Shown here in pieces: positions 43,067-52,224 of a stretch of 64,000 nucleotides of DNA (the first letter of the stretch is position 1; each line of letters starts with the position of its first letter). The translations under genes and the position numbers were made by a program. Under the pieces are notes generated by a model that saw only the letters and a program-made list of their open reading frames with translations, was not told the DNA's origin and did not search any database. The DNA is from Clostridium sp. CAG:964. Its GTDB lineage: Bacteria > Bacillota > Clostridia > Oscillospirales > Acutalibacteraceae. Location of the stretch: NCBI GenBank assembly GCA_000435335.1, contig FR891346.1, positions 37,569-101,568 on the forward strand. The letters are read 5' to 3'.

Positions 43067-43615
43067 TTGGCAAGTGAAAAGGTTCTTGAACAAAAGAAGG
43101 CTTTAGTTGCTGAGCTGACAGAAAGACTGCAGAGCTCTATTGCGGGTATCGTAGTTAAGTATGAAGGTATTACTGTAGAGGACGACACAAAGCTTCGTAA
43201 AGAGCTAAGAGAAGCCGGTGTTAAGTATACAGTTGTAAAGAACACATTGCTGTCAAGAGCTGCTGACAACGCAGGTCTTGCTGAAATGAAGGAAGTACTG
43301 GAGGGCACAACAGCTCTTGCTACTTCAGATGAGGATTATGTAGCTGCTGCTCGTATCCTTTGTAAGTTTGCTGATTCTCACGATAATTTTGAGGTTAAAA
43401 CAGGCTATATGGATAGCGACATTATTGATATGGACAAAATCCAGAGCTTGGCTAAGCTGCCTACTCGTGATGTACTTCTTGCAAATGTACTTGGTGCATT
43501 CCAGGCACCTATCGCAAGCTTTGCTCGTGCGGTACAGGCTATCGTAGATAAGGGCGGAGTAGAGGCATGTGAGGCTCCTGCTGAGGAAGCTGCACCTGCA
43601 GAAGCTGCTGAATAA
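43067..43615 (+). CDS. rplJ: Ribosomal protein L10
   Basis: A 182-residue protein that anchors the L7/L12 stalk. It starts MASEKVLEQKKALVAEL, has the rRNA-binding LRKELREAGVKYTVVKNTL and the C-terminal Ala/Glu-rich L12-binding tail. The start codon is TTG at 43067, with TGGAGGTG 7 bases upstream; no ATG is available nearby. It lies behind the L10 leader and is followed by rplL. Confidence 0.96.
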   Translation: MASEKVLEQKKALVAELTERLQSSIAGIVVKYEGITVEDDTKLRKELREAGVKYTVVKNTLLSRAADNAGLAEMKEVLEGTTALATSDEDYVAAARILCKFADSHDNFEVKTGYMDSDIIDMDKIQSLAKLPTRDVLLANVLGAFQAPIASFARAVQAIVDKGGVEACEAPAEEAAPAEAAE

Positions 43616-43678
43616 TTAATCGGCAGATTTATCTAAATTAAAAAATAATTTTATTTTATAACATGGAGGTTATTTATC

Positions 43679-44053
43679 ATGGCATCTGAGAAAATTACTG
43701 CTATTATTGAAGAATTAAAGACTCTAACAGTTTTGGAGCTTTCTGAGCTTGTACACGCTGTAGAGGACGAGTTTGGTGTATCCGCTGCTGCTGCTGTAGC
43801 TGTTGCTGCTCCTGGTGAGGCTGCAGGCGCTGCTGCTGAGAAGACAGAGTTCGATGTAATCCTAAAGTCATTCGGCGCAAGCAAGATGAACGTTATCAAG
43901 GCTGTTCGTGGTATCACAGGTCTTGGTCTAAAGGAATCAAAAGAGCTTGTTGAGAGCGCTCCAAAGGCTATTAAGGAAGGCGTTTCTAAGGACGAGGCTG
44001 AGGATCTTAAGAAGCAGCTTGAAGAGGCTGGCGCTGAGGTTGAGCTTAAGTAA
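43679..44053 (+). CDS. rplL: Ribosomal protein L7/L12
   Basis: A 124-residue stalk protein. Its N-terminal dimerisation part ([18 protein letters not shown]), Ala-rich hinge and C-terminal factor-binding domain ([29 protein letters not shown]) are all standard. ATGGAGG lies before the ATG. The operon ends here with a strong terminator; rpoB does not follow. Confidence 0.98.
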   Translation: MASEKITAIIEELKTLTVLELSELVHAVEDEFGVSAAAAVAVAAPGEAAGAAAEKTEFDVILKSFGASKMNVIKAVRGITGLGLKESKELVESAPKAIKEGVSKDEAEDLKKQLEEAGAEVELK

Positions 44054-44103
44054 TTTCACTTTAACAGGTGTAAAATTACCGGCTTAAATATTAAGCAATT
44101 TAC

Positions 44104-44130
44104 AAGGGTACCCGTGAGGGTGCCCTTTTT
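44104..44130 (+). terminator. Terminator after rplL
   Basis: A 10-bp stem (44104-44113 with 44118-44127, one G-U) with a GTGA loop and T5. Confidence 0.87.
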
Positions 44131-44338
44131 GCGTTAGCCGTAGAATTTTGTTCGGCATTTTTCCACAGCTGTCAACATATATCCCTTTTATCATAACACT
44201 AATACAAAAACGCACTTGTATTAATTGTTGGTTTTATTATTAAATAAGAGGTTATTTTTAGATAAAATGTGCAAAAATTCAGGTGGGTTATTTTTTCCCT
44301 TGTAGTTTTTTTGCAAATATCTTATAATATAAATGTAT
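44131..44338 (+). promoter_or_regulatory. Gap with promoter of the carboxyltransferase operon
   Basis: TTGCAA (44311-44316), 16-nt spacer, TATAAT (44333-44338). The remaining sequence from 44131 is AT-rich and shows nothing recognisable. Confidence 0.7.
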
Positions 44339-44376
44339 ATTTGTTTAAATTATTAAGTACGAACGGAGGAACATAG

Positions 44377-45690
44377 ATGGGAACAGAAAATCTGTCAACA
44401 ATAAAGGCAGAGATTGAAAAATCATCTGCGTACAAGAATCTTTCAAACCTTTTTGATGAGGGTACTTTCACACAAATTGACGCTTACACTATGTCAGGCG
44501 AAAACCCGACTGAGGTAATTGCAGGCTACGGCACTGTAAACAGCTGCCCTGTATATGCTTTTGCACAGAACAGTGAAATTTGCGGCGGTGCTATGTCAAA
44601 GGCCCATGCAGCAAAGCTGCAAAAGGTTTATGACCTTGCAGAAAAAACAGGTACACCTGTAGTAGGTATGTACGATTCAAACGGTGCAAAGCTAACAGAG
44701 GGTATTGATATGCTGGGCTCTTACGGTGCTGTTATTAACAGCGTCAGCAAGCTTTCGGGTGTTGTTCCTCAAATTTCAGTAATTTTAGGCAACTGTCTTG
44801 GTACAGGTGCTTTAAACGCAGTTAGCGCAGACTTTGTAATTATGTCAGAAAAGGCAAAGCTTTCTCTTGATGTTACAGGTGAAAACGCTTCTGCACAGGA
44901 CGCTGCTAAGCTTGGCGTAAGTCACCTAACAGCAAAGGATACAGACAGTGCTATTGAGCTTACCAAAGAATTAGTAGCAATGCTTCCATCTAACAATCTA
45001 AGCGTTTCTCCTATTATGGACGCTGACGAGCCTGCCGATGACGCAAAATGTCCTATAGCTAAAATTACAGACGCTGACACATTTATTCAGCTGAAAAAGG
45101 GCTACGGCAGCGAGGCAGTAGTTGGCTTGGGCAGAATTGCCGGCGTGGTAACAGGTATTGTTGCTACAAAGGGCGGCACACTTGCCGCTGAGGATTGCGA
45201 CAAAATAGCTTCATTTGTAAGCTTCTGTGACGCTTTTGCAGTTCCTGTAGTAACACTTGCTGACAGCACAGGCTTTGCAGGCGTAAAAGAGGCTGCAAAG
45301 GTTACTGCCGCTTATGCCGATGCAACAACTGTTAAGGCAACTGTTATTACCGGCAAGGCTTACGGTGCATTTTACATTGCTGTAGCGGGTGCGGCTGCAA
45401 ATGCAGATATTACATTTGCTGTTGATACTGCTTCAATATCACCGCTTGCACCTGTAACTGCTGCGGCTGTTATGTGGTCTGACAAGATGGCAGTGCCAAA
45501 GGACGAAAGAGATAAGGTTGTAGCTGAGTACGAGGCTAAGGAGTGTACTCCTGCTAAGGCTGCCGCTGCGGGATATGTAAACGATGTTATTTCAGCAGCC
45601 GATATTCGCTTTAAGTTGTACACAGTACTTGAAATGCTTTCAGGTAAAAGAGTTGCTACAATGCCTAAGAAGCACGGTACAATTAACTAA
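44377..45690 (+). CDS. Divergent biotin-dependent carboxyltransferase subunit (12S/MmdA-like)
   Basis: A 437-residue protein of the acyl-CoA carboxyltransferase (crotonase-fold) family. LFDEGTFTQIDAY, VIAGYGTVNSCPVYAFAQN and GVVPQISVILGNCLGTGAL show the N-domain, and the C-domain has GLGRIAGVVTGIVATKGG and ITGKAYGAFYIAVAG. It is about 70 residues shorter than usual 12S/MmdA proteins. The catalytic loops differ: NGAK where GGAR is usual, and CLGTGAL where CAGGAVY is usual. The CoA substrate is therefore uncertain. It starts an operon with a biotin carrier and a 5S-type subunit. CGGAGG precedes the ATG. Confidence 0.82.
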   Translation: MGTENLSTIKAEIEKSSAYKNLSNLFDEGTFTQIDAYTMSGENPTEVIAGYGTVNSCPVYAFAQNSEICGGAMSKAHAAKLQKVYDLAEKTGTPVVGMYDSNGAKLTEGIDMLGSYGAVINSVSKLSGVVPQISVILGNCLGTGALNAVSADFVIMSEKAKLSLDVTGENASAQDAAKLGVSHLTAKDTDSAIELTKELVAMLPSNNLSVSPIMDADEPADDAKCPIAKITDADTFIQLKKGYGSEAVVGLGRIAGVVTGIVATKGGTLAAEDCDKIASFVSFCDAFAVPVVTLADSTGFAGVKEAAKVTAAYADATTVKATVITGKAYGAFYIAVAGAAANADITFAVDTASISPLAPVTAAAVMWSDKMAVPKDERDKVVAEYEAKECTPAKAAAAGYVNDVISAADIRFKLYTVLEMLSGKRVATMPKKHGTIN

Positions 45691-45741
45691 TATAATTTAT
45701 TTATTGAAATATAAAATTTGTTATAAAAGAGGATGAACAAT

Positions 45742-46107
45742 ATGAAAAATCTTAGAATTACAGTAAACGGCAACAGCTATGATGTACAGGTTGAAGAGCT
45801 TGCAGCAGGTTCTGCACCTGCTCCTGCAGCAGCTGCTCCGGCAGCAGCACCTGCCGCTGCACCAAAGGCAGCACCGGCTCCGGCAGCCGGCTCGGGCGAG
45901 CCTGTAAAGTCACCAATGCCTGGCGTTATTCTTGACATTAAGTGTTCAGCAGGTCAAGCTGTTAAAAAGGGCGACTGCCTGTTTATACTTGAGGCAATGA
46001 AGATGGAAAACGAAATTTTTGCTCCTGTTGACGGTACACTTGGTGCAGTTAATGTTTCAAAGGGCCAGAATGTTGAGTCAGGTACAGTTCTGACAACTAT
46101 TGCTTAA
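45742..46107 (+). CDS. Biotin carboxyl carrier protein (1.3S/OadA-C type)
   Basis: A 121-residue protein. It begins KNLRITVNGNSYDVQVEEL, has an Ala/Pro-rich flexible linker (about 28-55) and a biotinyl domain with EAMKMEN, where the Lys is biotinylated. This is the layout of the transcarboxylase 1.3S and decarboxylase biotin proteins. ATG 45742 is preferred over ATG 45733, based on distance from AGAGGA. It would carry CO2 between the two carboxyltransferases encoded on each side. Confidence 0.93.
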   Translation: MKNLRITVNGNSYDVQVEELAAGSAPAPAAAAPAAAPAAAPKAAPAPAAGSGEPVKSPMPGVILDIKCSAGQAVKKGDCLFILEAMKMENEIFAPVDGTLGAVNVSKGQNVESGTVLTTIA

Positions 46108-46138
46108 TTAAATCCACACTTGAAAGGAATGTGCTAAA

Positions 46139-47542
46139 ATGCCACAAAAGAAGATTCTAATTACAGAAACAGTACTTCGTGATGCACACCAGTCTTTGTT
46201 TGCTACAAGAATGACTACAGATGATATGCTGCCAATTCTTGAAAAGCTTGATCAAGTTGGATTTTATTCATTGGAGTGCTGGGGCGGTGCAACATATGAC
46301 TCCTGCCTTAGATTTTTAAACGAAGACCCATGGGACAGACTTCGTATTATAAGAGATAAGTGTCCTAACACAAAGCTGCAAATGCTTTTCAGAGGTCAGA
46401 ATATGCTTGGCTACCGCCACTATGCAGACGATGTTCTTGAATATTTTGTACAGCGTTCTGTAGCTAACGGTATTGATATTATCCGTATTTTTGACGCTCT
46501 TAACGATATTAAAAACCTTCAAACAGCAATTAAGGCTGCTAAAAAAGAGGGTGCTCACGCACAGGTAGCAATTTCCTATACTGTAGGTGAGGTTTTCACA
46601 ACTCAGTATTATGAGGAATATGCGAAGAGAATAGCTGACGCCGGTGCAGATTCTATCTGTATTAAGGATATGGCGGCTTTGCTTACACCGCAAAGAACAG
46701 TTCAGCTTGTTAAGGCTCTTAAGAGAGCTGTTGATTTGCCAATACAGCTTCATACACACGCTACCTCCGGCTTGTCTGAAATGTGCCTGTTGAAGGGTAT
46801 TGAAAACGGTGTTGATATTATTGATACTGCAATGTCACCGCTTGCTTTGGGTACTTCTCATTCTCCTACAGAGTCTATGGTAGCCGCACTTAACGGCACT
46901 GAGTATTCTACAGGCTTAGATTTAAAGCTTCTTAACGAAATTCGTGAATACTTTATGGGTATTCGTAAGAAATATATCGACAACGGTTTGCTTGACCAGA
47001 AAATGCTTGCTACAGATACCAACGCACTTATGTACGAGGTACCGGGCGGTATGCTTTCTAACCTGCTTAACCAGCTAAAGCAGGCAGGCAAAGAGGACAA
47101 GCTGACAGAGGTTCTTGAGGAGGTTCCTAGAGTAAGAAAGGACGCCGGTTATCCTCCGCTTGTTACACCTACATCGCAGATTGTAGGTACACAGGCTGTA
47201 TTTAATGTAATTACAGGCGAGCGTTATAAAATGTGCAACAACCAGTTTAAAGACCTTGTTGCCGGTAAGTACGGTACAACACCTGTAAAAATTGACCCTG
47301 AGTTCAGAAAGAGAATTATTGGCGACCAAAAGGCTATTGACTGCCGTCCGGCCGACTTAATCGAGCCTGAGCTTGATTCACTTCGTCAGGAGTGCAAGCA
47401 GTGGACAGAGCAGGAGGAGGATGTATTGTCCTATGCAATGTTCCCTGAGGTTTCAGTTAAATTCTTTGAAAAAAGAAGACAAAAGGAGCAGGGCGTAAAC
47501 AGTGACCTTGTAGATTTAAAGAATAAGGTTCATCCGGTTTAA
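46139..47542 (+). CDS. oadA: Oxaloacetate/pyruvate carboxyltransferase (5S/OadA type)
   Basis: A 467-residue TIM-barrel carboxyltransferase that exchanges CO2 between oxaloacetate/pyruvate and biotin. ETVLRDAHQSLFATRM is the N-terminal signature, ECWGGATYDSCLRFL and MLFRGQNMLGYRHY follow, the lysine that becomes carbamylated lies in SICIKDMAALL, and the metal-binding HTHATSG is present. It lacks its own biotin domain, which is supplied by the preceding gene. No sodium-pump beta subunit is nearby. Together with its two neighbours it has the subunit set of the propionibacterial transcarboxylase. Confidence 0.93.
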   Translation: MPQKKILITETVLRDAHQSLFATRMTTDDMLPILEKLDQVGFYSLECWGGATYDSCLRFLNEDPWDRLRIIRDKCPNTKLQMLFRGQNMLGYRHYADDVLEYFVQRSVANGIDIIRIFDALNDIKNLQTAIKAAKKEGAHAQVAISYTVGEVFTTQYYEEYAKRIADAGADSICIKDMAALLTPQRTVQLVKALKRAVDLPIQLHTHATSGLSEMCLLKGIENGVDIIDTAMSPLALGTSHSPTESMVAALNGTEYSTGLDLKLLNEIREYFMGIRKKYIDNGLLDQKMLATDTNALMYEVPGGMLSNLLNQLKQAGKEDKLTEVLEEVPRVRKDAGYPPLVTPTSQIVGTQAVFNVITGERYKMCNNQFKDLVAGKYGTTPVKIDPEFRKRIIGDQKAIDCRPADLIEPELDSLRQECKQWTEQEEDVLSYAMFPEVSVKFFEKRRQKEQGVNSDLVDLKNKVHPV

Positions 47543-47609
47543 TAAGGCTCTGTGCCGACAGTCGGGCAGGATAAAGCCCGAAAAACGGAAAATTTAAAAG
47601 TATAAAAAC

Positions 47610-47658
47610 AGCGGCTTGGAAAACCCAGTGCTTATGCACTCCGTTCTAAGCCGCTTTT
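47610..47658 (+). terminator. Terminator of the carboxyltransferase operon
   Basis: An 8-bp outer stem (47610-47617 with 47648-47655) encloses a second small hairpin (AGTGC/GCACT) and is followed by TTTAG. Confidence 0.6.
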
Positions 47659-47755
47659 AGTTTGCACATTTTTTAGTATGATAAAGACAATGTTAGAAAG
47701 TTATAAAGTTTTTGAACCTATTACTTTTTAACAGTGTTAAGTACAGCAAGAGAAT

Positions 47756-48319
47756 TTATAATTTGGATTCAAATTCCGTTCTTAGCATAGAAAAATACAG
47801 TCTTCCGACATATTCACCATCCATGTAAAAATAATCACGCAAAGTTCCTTCATATGTAAAACCACACTTTTCTATTACTCTCTTAGAAGGTTTATTGATA
47901 GTTTTAGTACAAATTTGAACCTTGTGTAGATTCATTTTATTAAATCCATATGCAATAACTGCCTTTGTTGCTTCTGTAGCATACCCTTTGCACTGAAAAT
48001 CAGAGCCTATGCAGTATTCGATTTCTGCAAAATGATTTTTATTGTCTACAAGAAAATATGCTATCTGACCGATACACTCACCGGATTTTTTCTCAACAAC
48101 TGCCCAACGGTAGTAATCACTTTTATCATATGAGCCAATGTACTTGTCAAGTAACCCCTTTACTTCTTCTTTTGTGGAGTATACAGGCTCTGAATATAAT
48201 GACTGTATTTTTTCGTCGGCAACCCAATATTTCAGCATAGCCTCGTCATCAGTATATTCAAATTTTCTAAGTATCAGTCTTTCAGTTTCAATAGTATTAG
48301 TTCCAATATGTGTAAGCAT
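47756..48319 (-). CDS. GNAT acetyltransferase, RimJ/RimL type
   Basis: A 187-residue N-acetyltransferase. IETERLILRKFEYTDDEAM is the RimL-type start, YCIGSDFQCKGYATEA is the acetyl-CoA-binding loop (Q-x2-G-x-A), and NKPSKRVIEKCGFTYEGTLRDYFYMDGEY is the C-terminal signature (positions about 136-164). The substrate may be a protein N-terminus or a small molecule. AGGAGG precedes the ATG. It stands alone on the minus strand between plus-strand and minus-strand housekeeping genes. Confidence 0.9.
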   Translation of the reverse strand: MLTHIGTNTIETERLILRKFEYTDDEAMLKYWVADEKIQSLYSEPVYSTKEEVKGLLDKYIGSYDKSDYYRWAVVEKKSGECIGQIAYFLVDNKNHFAEIEYCIGSDFQCKGYATEATKAVIAYGFNKMNLHKVQICTKTINKPSKRVIEKCGFTYEGTLRDYFYMDGEYVGRLYFSMLRTEFESKL

Positions 48320-48421
48320 TTTATCCTCCTAAGAATAAGTATAGTATTGCAGGTGTAGGTATATTGCCGCATAAAAAGCAATAGGGACACATATAGTGTC
48401 CCAAACGCTCTAATTTGCTAA

Positions 48422-48637
48422 TTATTCTTCTACAGAAGCAGGTGCAGCCGCAACAGCTCTTGTTACCTTACCTGAACGCAAGCAACGAGTACAAGCGTAA
48501 ACATGCTTAGGTGAACCATCAACGATAGCCTTTACACGCTGTACATTTGGCTTCCATGTTCTGTTTGATCTTCTGTGTGAGTGAGAAACCTTGATACCAA
48601 AAGTTACACCCTTATCACAAAATTCGCATTTTGCCAT
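48422..48637 (-). CDS. rpmB: Ribosomal protein L28
   Basis: A 71-residue protein starting MAKCEFCDKGVTFGIKVSHS, with NRTWKPNVQRVK and a second Cys pair (CTRCLRSGKV), so it is the zinc-binding form. The start is the ATG preceded by GGAGGTG; a longer frame running upstream from a TTG is not credible. The C-terminus ends in Ala/Glu. Single gene. Confidence 0.95.
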   Translation of the reverse strand: MAKCEFCDKGVTFGIKVSHSHRRSNRTWKPNVQRVKAIVDGSPKHVYACTRCLRSGKVTRAVAAAPASVEE

Positions 48638-48980
48638 ATTTCGGCACCTCCTTAGTGCTAAATAGAACTTATATGAATACAACGCTTTATATAATAACAG
48701 ATTTTTAAAAGAATTGCAATAGGTTGAGAAATATTTTTTAAGAAAGTATATACGATAAAGCAGCTATTAACTATAGCCGATAGAGCAGCCAAAAAAGCTT
48801 TGGTTAATTGTGCTTTATACGAAAATGATTGGTAAAATTTACGCACGAATATACAATTTTTGCATACGGAGGCAGGCACAGCTTTTTTTGTGCTTTTCTT
48901 CAAAGCGGCATTGTTTTGTACTATGTGTTGCCGCCTCGCTTTTTAATGGGCCGGGTTAAGCAGAAATTTTGGCAAAAGAA

Positions 48981-49008
48981 TAAGCACTGTAAAAAATTAC
49001 AGTGCTTA
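48981..49008 (-). terminator. Terminator of tRNA-Leu
   Basis: A perfect 12-bp stem (48981-48992 with 48997-49008) lies just after the tRNA 3' end; on the minus strand it is followed by TTCTTTTG. Confidence 0.75.
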
Positions 49009-49009
49009 T

Positions 49010-49094
49010 TGGTGCGGGTGAAGGGACTTGAACCCCCACGTCTGCTGACACTAGAACCTAAATCTAGCGCGTCTGCCAATTCCGCCACACCCGC
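49010..49094 (-). tRNA. tRNA-Leu (UAG)
   Basis: An 85-nt cloverleaf on the minus strand: acceptor GCGGGTG, D-arm TGGCGGAATTGGCAGACGC, anticodon TAG in the loop between CTAGA and TCTAG, a long variable arm, T-arm GGGGTTCAAGTCC and an encoded CCA (49012-49010). Confidence 0.95.
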
Positions 49095-49182
49095 ATACGG
49101 TGTGTTTCTTACCAAACAAACAGTATTATACAGTATATGCGTTTAAATGTCAACACTTTTTTTGAAATTTAGGATAATTTGT

Positions 49183-49223
49183 AAAAGGCTGTTGGGTAAG
49201 TTGCCTTATCCCAACAGCCTTTT
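49183..49223 (-). terminator. Terminator of the zinc-ribbon/DUF4870-like gene
   Basis: A perfect 14-bp stem (49183-49196 with 49210-49223) with a T-rich continuation on both strands. Confidence 0.8.
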
Positions 49224-49250
49224 AATAAGATTTTGAAGTATTCAAATGTA

Positions 49251-50207
49251 TTATTGGTTTAAAAGCCTTATTCTGCCTATTATAGGCAGCTCTCTGGCAT
49301 AGCCCTTAACGGCGTTTGCAATGCCAATGGCAATTAACAGTAAAACGCATAGGTTGGCAATAAGTGTAACGGCTATTGAAATGTAAGAACCCACTGCACC
49401 CGGAACGGCGGCGTTGGCAATGGCACACAACAGCACATCTACAAATTCCAAACCTGCAAATGTGAGAAACATTGTTAGTCCCTGTATACCGTGGTAGCGT
49501 AGATAGCCGCTGGCGGGTTTAATTATCATCGGAATAAAAAACATAAACGGTATATAGCTTAGCACTGCCAAGGTTGAGTTGCTTTCTATGTCGGACTGCT
49601 TAAAGCAGCTGGTTTCGTCCTTTGTACCAAAGAAAAATTTTGACATAAGCTTAAACAGCTTGCTGTCGTTGTCTGCCGATAGTGGGCTTTCTTGTACAGG
49701 GCTTGCGGTGCGGCATGGGCTGTAAGCGTCAGAGCTGCCTTCGCTTACTGTGGTGCCGTCCGCAATGTGGGCAGCAGGGGTGCTTTTTGCATTATCGTAT
49801 TCGGCTTCGCTTTTTTCGCTTTCTTTGTCAGACTGACTTTCTGCATTGCCGGCTGAATTGTCAGTGCCGCTGATTTGATTTGCCTGCTTAACACGGTTAG
49901 AGGAGCTTGCCTCAGCGACCTTTGCATTATCTGAATCGTCCGAGGCCTTCGAGTAATTTTTTATATAATTTTCTTTGTTGGCAAGAGCTGCCTTTGCTTT
50001 ATTCAGGGCTGCCTTGTCAAGCTTTGTAAAGGACTTTGTCCTAGCTCCCTGTGTTATCAGCATTTTGTTTAAATCGTCTACAGAAATGTCAGTGTGCTTG
50101 GCTGTGTTGTGTACATAAAAGCTGCTGTCAATAACAGGAGAGCCGCATATAGCACAAAAAGTACAGCTGTCATCGTTTTCGAAGCCGCAGTTAGGGCATT
50201 TAATCAT
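49251..50207 (-). CDS. Zinc-ribbon protein with DUF4870-like membrane domain
   Basis: A 318-residue protein. The N-terminal zinc ribbon (KCPNCGFEN, FCAICGSP, Cys within residues 4-22) is followed by a long low-complexity linker rich in Ser, Asp, Ala and Glu (about 60-190). A C-terminal domain of four membrane helices comes last (about 205-310), with YLRYHGIQGLTMFL, the HxxQ pattern of DUF4870. The function is unknown; the linker may hold the zinc domain away from the membrane. ATG 50207 follows GGAGG. Single gene. Confidence 0.82.
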   Translation of the reverse strand: MIKCPNCGFENDDSCTFCAICGSPVIDSSFYVHNTAKHTDISVDDLNKMLITQGARTKSFTKLDKAALNKAKAALANKENYIKNYSKASDDSDNAKVAEASSSNRVKQANQISGTDNSAGNAESQSDKESEKSEAEYDNAKSTPAAHIADGTTVSEGSSDAYSPCRTASPVQESPLSADNDSKLFKLMSKFFFGTKDETSCFKQSDIESNSTLAVLSYIPFMFFIPMIIKPASGYLRYHGIQGLTMFLTFAGLEFVDVLLCAIANAAVPGAVGSYISIAVTLIANLCVLLLIAIGIANAVKGYARELPIIGRIRLLNQ

Positions 50208-50222
50208 AACAAATACCTCCAA

Positions 50223-50508
50223 ACAAAATTAAAATCACATTAATTATACATATGAGTCAATTATAACCAATATATCGGTAAATGTAAATTGTACAATTTT
50301 TAAATTTTTTTGTTTAAAATATTCTTTTTATTAGCTGTGAAGACCTTTGGCACATTTGCGTCGGCTTACAAAATATAAATTAAACAGCAAAAAGGTCTGA
50401 TTAAGCTAAAATTCCGGCATATGCTCGGGCAGCTTCTGCTTGCAGGTAATTTCATACCGATATTACGGTTAATTCTCCTAAAGCACTCTTGTTTTTGGAT
50501 TATAATAC
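50223..50508. other. Gap before ilvB
   Basis: I searched it for a T-box, leader peptide or attenuator, as often found before branched-chain amino acid genes. I saw none: no run of Leu/Ile/Val codons behind a ribosome binding site and no terminator hairpin. It contains a second TATAAT (50501-50506) with no matching -35. Confidence 0.45.
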
Positions 50509-50537
50509 TTGATTTTATTGGGTATCTCGACTATAAT
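50509..50537 (+). promoter_or_regulatory. Promoter of ilvB-ilvN-ilvC
   Basis: TTGATT (50509-50514), 17-nt spacer, TATAAT (50532-50537). Confidence 0.8.
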
Positions 50538-50578
50538 TATATCTTGAAATGTGATAATTTGATGGGAGTGTGGCACTT

Positions 50579-52204
50579 ATGATTAGTGGTGCTGAGATAA
50601 TGGTAAAATGCCTAGAGCAGGAAAATGTTGAAATCCTGTTTGGCTACCCGGGTGCAGCCATTTGTCCGTTTTACGATTCGCTTATGGACTCACCTATAAA
50701 GCACGTTCTTGTAAGACAAGAGCAAAATTCAGTTCATGCGGCGAGCGGCTATGCTCGTTCTGTAAGTAAGCCGGGCGTCTGTGTTGCAACATCCGGTCCC
50801 GGTGCAACAAACCTGATTACCGGTATAGCAACTGCATATATGGACTCTATTCCGATAATTGCGATTACAGGTCAGGTCAGAAGCGACCTTATAGGCAGAG
50901 ATGTTTTTCAGGAGGCAGACATTACAGGTGCCTGCGAGCCGTTTGTTAAGCACAGCTACCTTGTAAAAAATACAGAGGACTTGCCAAGGGTGTTTAAAGA
51001 GGCTTTTTACATAGCAACCACCGGCAGACCGGGGCCTGTGCTTATAGATGTACCTGTAGATATTCAGACAAATAAAATAGATAAATTCGTTTATCCTGAA
51101 AAAGCAGATATACCCGGCTATAAGCCCAGCGTACAGGGACACATTAAGCAGATTGAAAAGGCAGTAGCACTTATTCAGTCAGCCTCAAGACCTGTTATTT
51201 GTGCGGGCGGCGGCGTGCTTACCTCCGGCTCTAAGCTAAAGCTTGTTGAGTTTGCAACAAAGACGGGTATTCCTGTTGTTTCTACAATGATGGGCATTGG
51301 CGTAATGCCTACCGAAAACCCTTTGTATTTGGGTATGCTTGGTTCTCATGGCAAGGGCGTTGCCAACCGTGCAATTCATGAGGCTGATGTTATTATTCTG
51401 TGCGGTGCAAGAGTAGGCGACAGAGCCGTAGCGTCACCCGACCAGCTTTCTGCTCATTCTAAAATTATACATATAGATATTGATCCGGCTGAAATAGGCA
51501 AAAATGTTGAGGTAACAGTGCCTATAGTTGGCGATATGAAAAATGTTATTAATAAAATTAACGATACTATAGGCGACTACCATGTGCCTCATATGTGGGC
51601 AGATACAACAGAGCGTTGGAAAAAGGAGCTGTTTAGAACTGCACCTAGATTTGAGGGCTGTGTTGAGCCACGCAGCTTTATAGCAAAGCTTTCGGAAATG
51701 CTTCCGAATAAATCTATTTTGGTTGCCGATGTTGGACAAAACCAGATATGGTGTGCCAATAACTTCCGCATAAAGGAAGGCAGATTTTTAACAACAGGCG
51801 GTATGGGCACTATGGGATATTCCGTACCTGCTGCCGTAGGTGCAAAGTTTGCCAGACCTGACAGAGAGGTTGTTGTAGTGTGTGGTGACGGCTCATTCCA
51901 AATGGGAATGAACGAGCTGGGCACTATTGCACAGAACCACTTGAATGTTAAAATTATAATAATGCGTAACGACAGGCTTGGTATGGTTAGAGAGCTGCAA
52001 AAGAATTTGTATCATGAGCGTTACACCGCTACATTCTTAGACGAAGAGACTCCGGACTTTATGAAAATAGCAGAGGCATATAACATAGACTCCGCTTATG
52101 CTACTTCTAACGAAGAGGCTGAAAAATACGCAAAGCAGATGATAGAGTCTGACAAGTCGTTTGTTCTTGTATGCCGTGTCAGCCCTGACACACCATCTAT
52201 TTAA
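50579..52204 (+). CDS. ilvB: Acetolactate synthase, large subunit
   Basis: A 541-residue ThDP-dependent enzyme that makes acetolactate or acetohydroxybutyrate, the first step of Val/Leu/Ile synthesis. FGYPGAAICPFYDSL has the catalytic Glu/Gly region's start, VRQEQNSVHAASGYAR the ThDP Glu, GPGATNLITGIATAY follows, and the C-domain ThDP-Mg motif is GDGSFQMGMNELGTIAQ with later MRN. ATG 50579 is chosen because GGGAG lies 10 bp upstream; a GTG at 50570 is too close to it. It starts the ilvB-ilvN-ilvC operon. Confidence 0.95.
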   Translation: MISGAEIMVKCLEQENVEILFGYPGAAICPFYDSLMDSPIKHVLVRQEQNSVHAASGYARSVSKPGVCVATSGPGATNLITGIATAYMDSIPIIAITGQVRSDLIGRDVFQEADITGACEPFVKHSYLVKNTEDLPRVFKEAFYIATTGRPGPVLIDVPVDIQTNKIDKFVYPEKADIPGYKPSVQGHIKQIEKAVALIQSASRPVICAGGGVLTSGSKLKLVEFATKTGIPVVSTMMGIGVMPTENPLYLGMLGSHGKGVANRAIHEADVIILCGARVGDRAVASPDQLSAHSKIIHIDIDPAEIGKNVEVTVPIVGDMKNVINKINDTIGDYHVPHMWADTTERWKKELFRTAPRFEGCVEPRSFIAKLSEMLPNKSILVADVGQNQIWCANNFRIKEGRFLTTGGMGTMGYSVPAAVGAKFARPDREVVVVCGDGSFQMGMNELGTIAQNHLNVKIIIMRNDRLGMVRELQKNLYHERYTATFLDEETPDFMKIAEAYNIDSAYATSNEEAEKYAKQMIESDKSFVLVCRVSPDTPSI

Positions 52205-52224
52205 CAGACAGAGGGGACATTGAA

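Noticed and set aside
48829..49146. A 105-codon plus-strand frame and a 64-codon minus-strand frame (48921-49115)
   Set aside because: Both overlap tRNA-Leu; strings such as VKGLEPPRLLTLEP and AGVAELADALDLGS are known false translations of tRNA-Leu.
50223..50578. Possible T-box or leader-peptide attenuator before ilvB
   Set aside because: No T-box core sequence, no run of branched-chain codons and no terminator/antiterminator pair could be seen.
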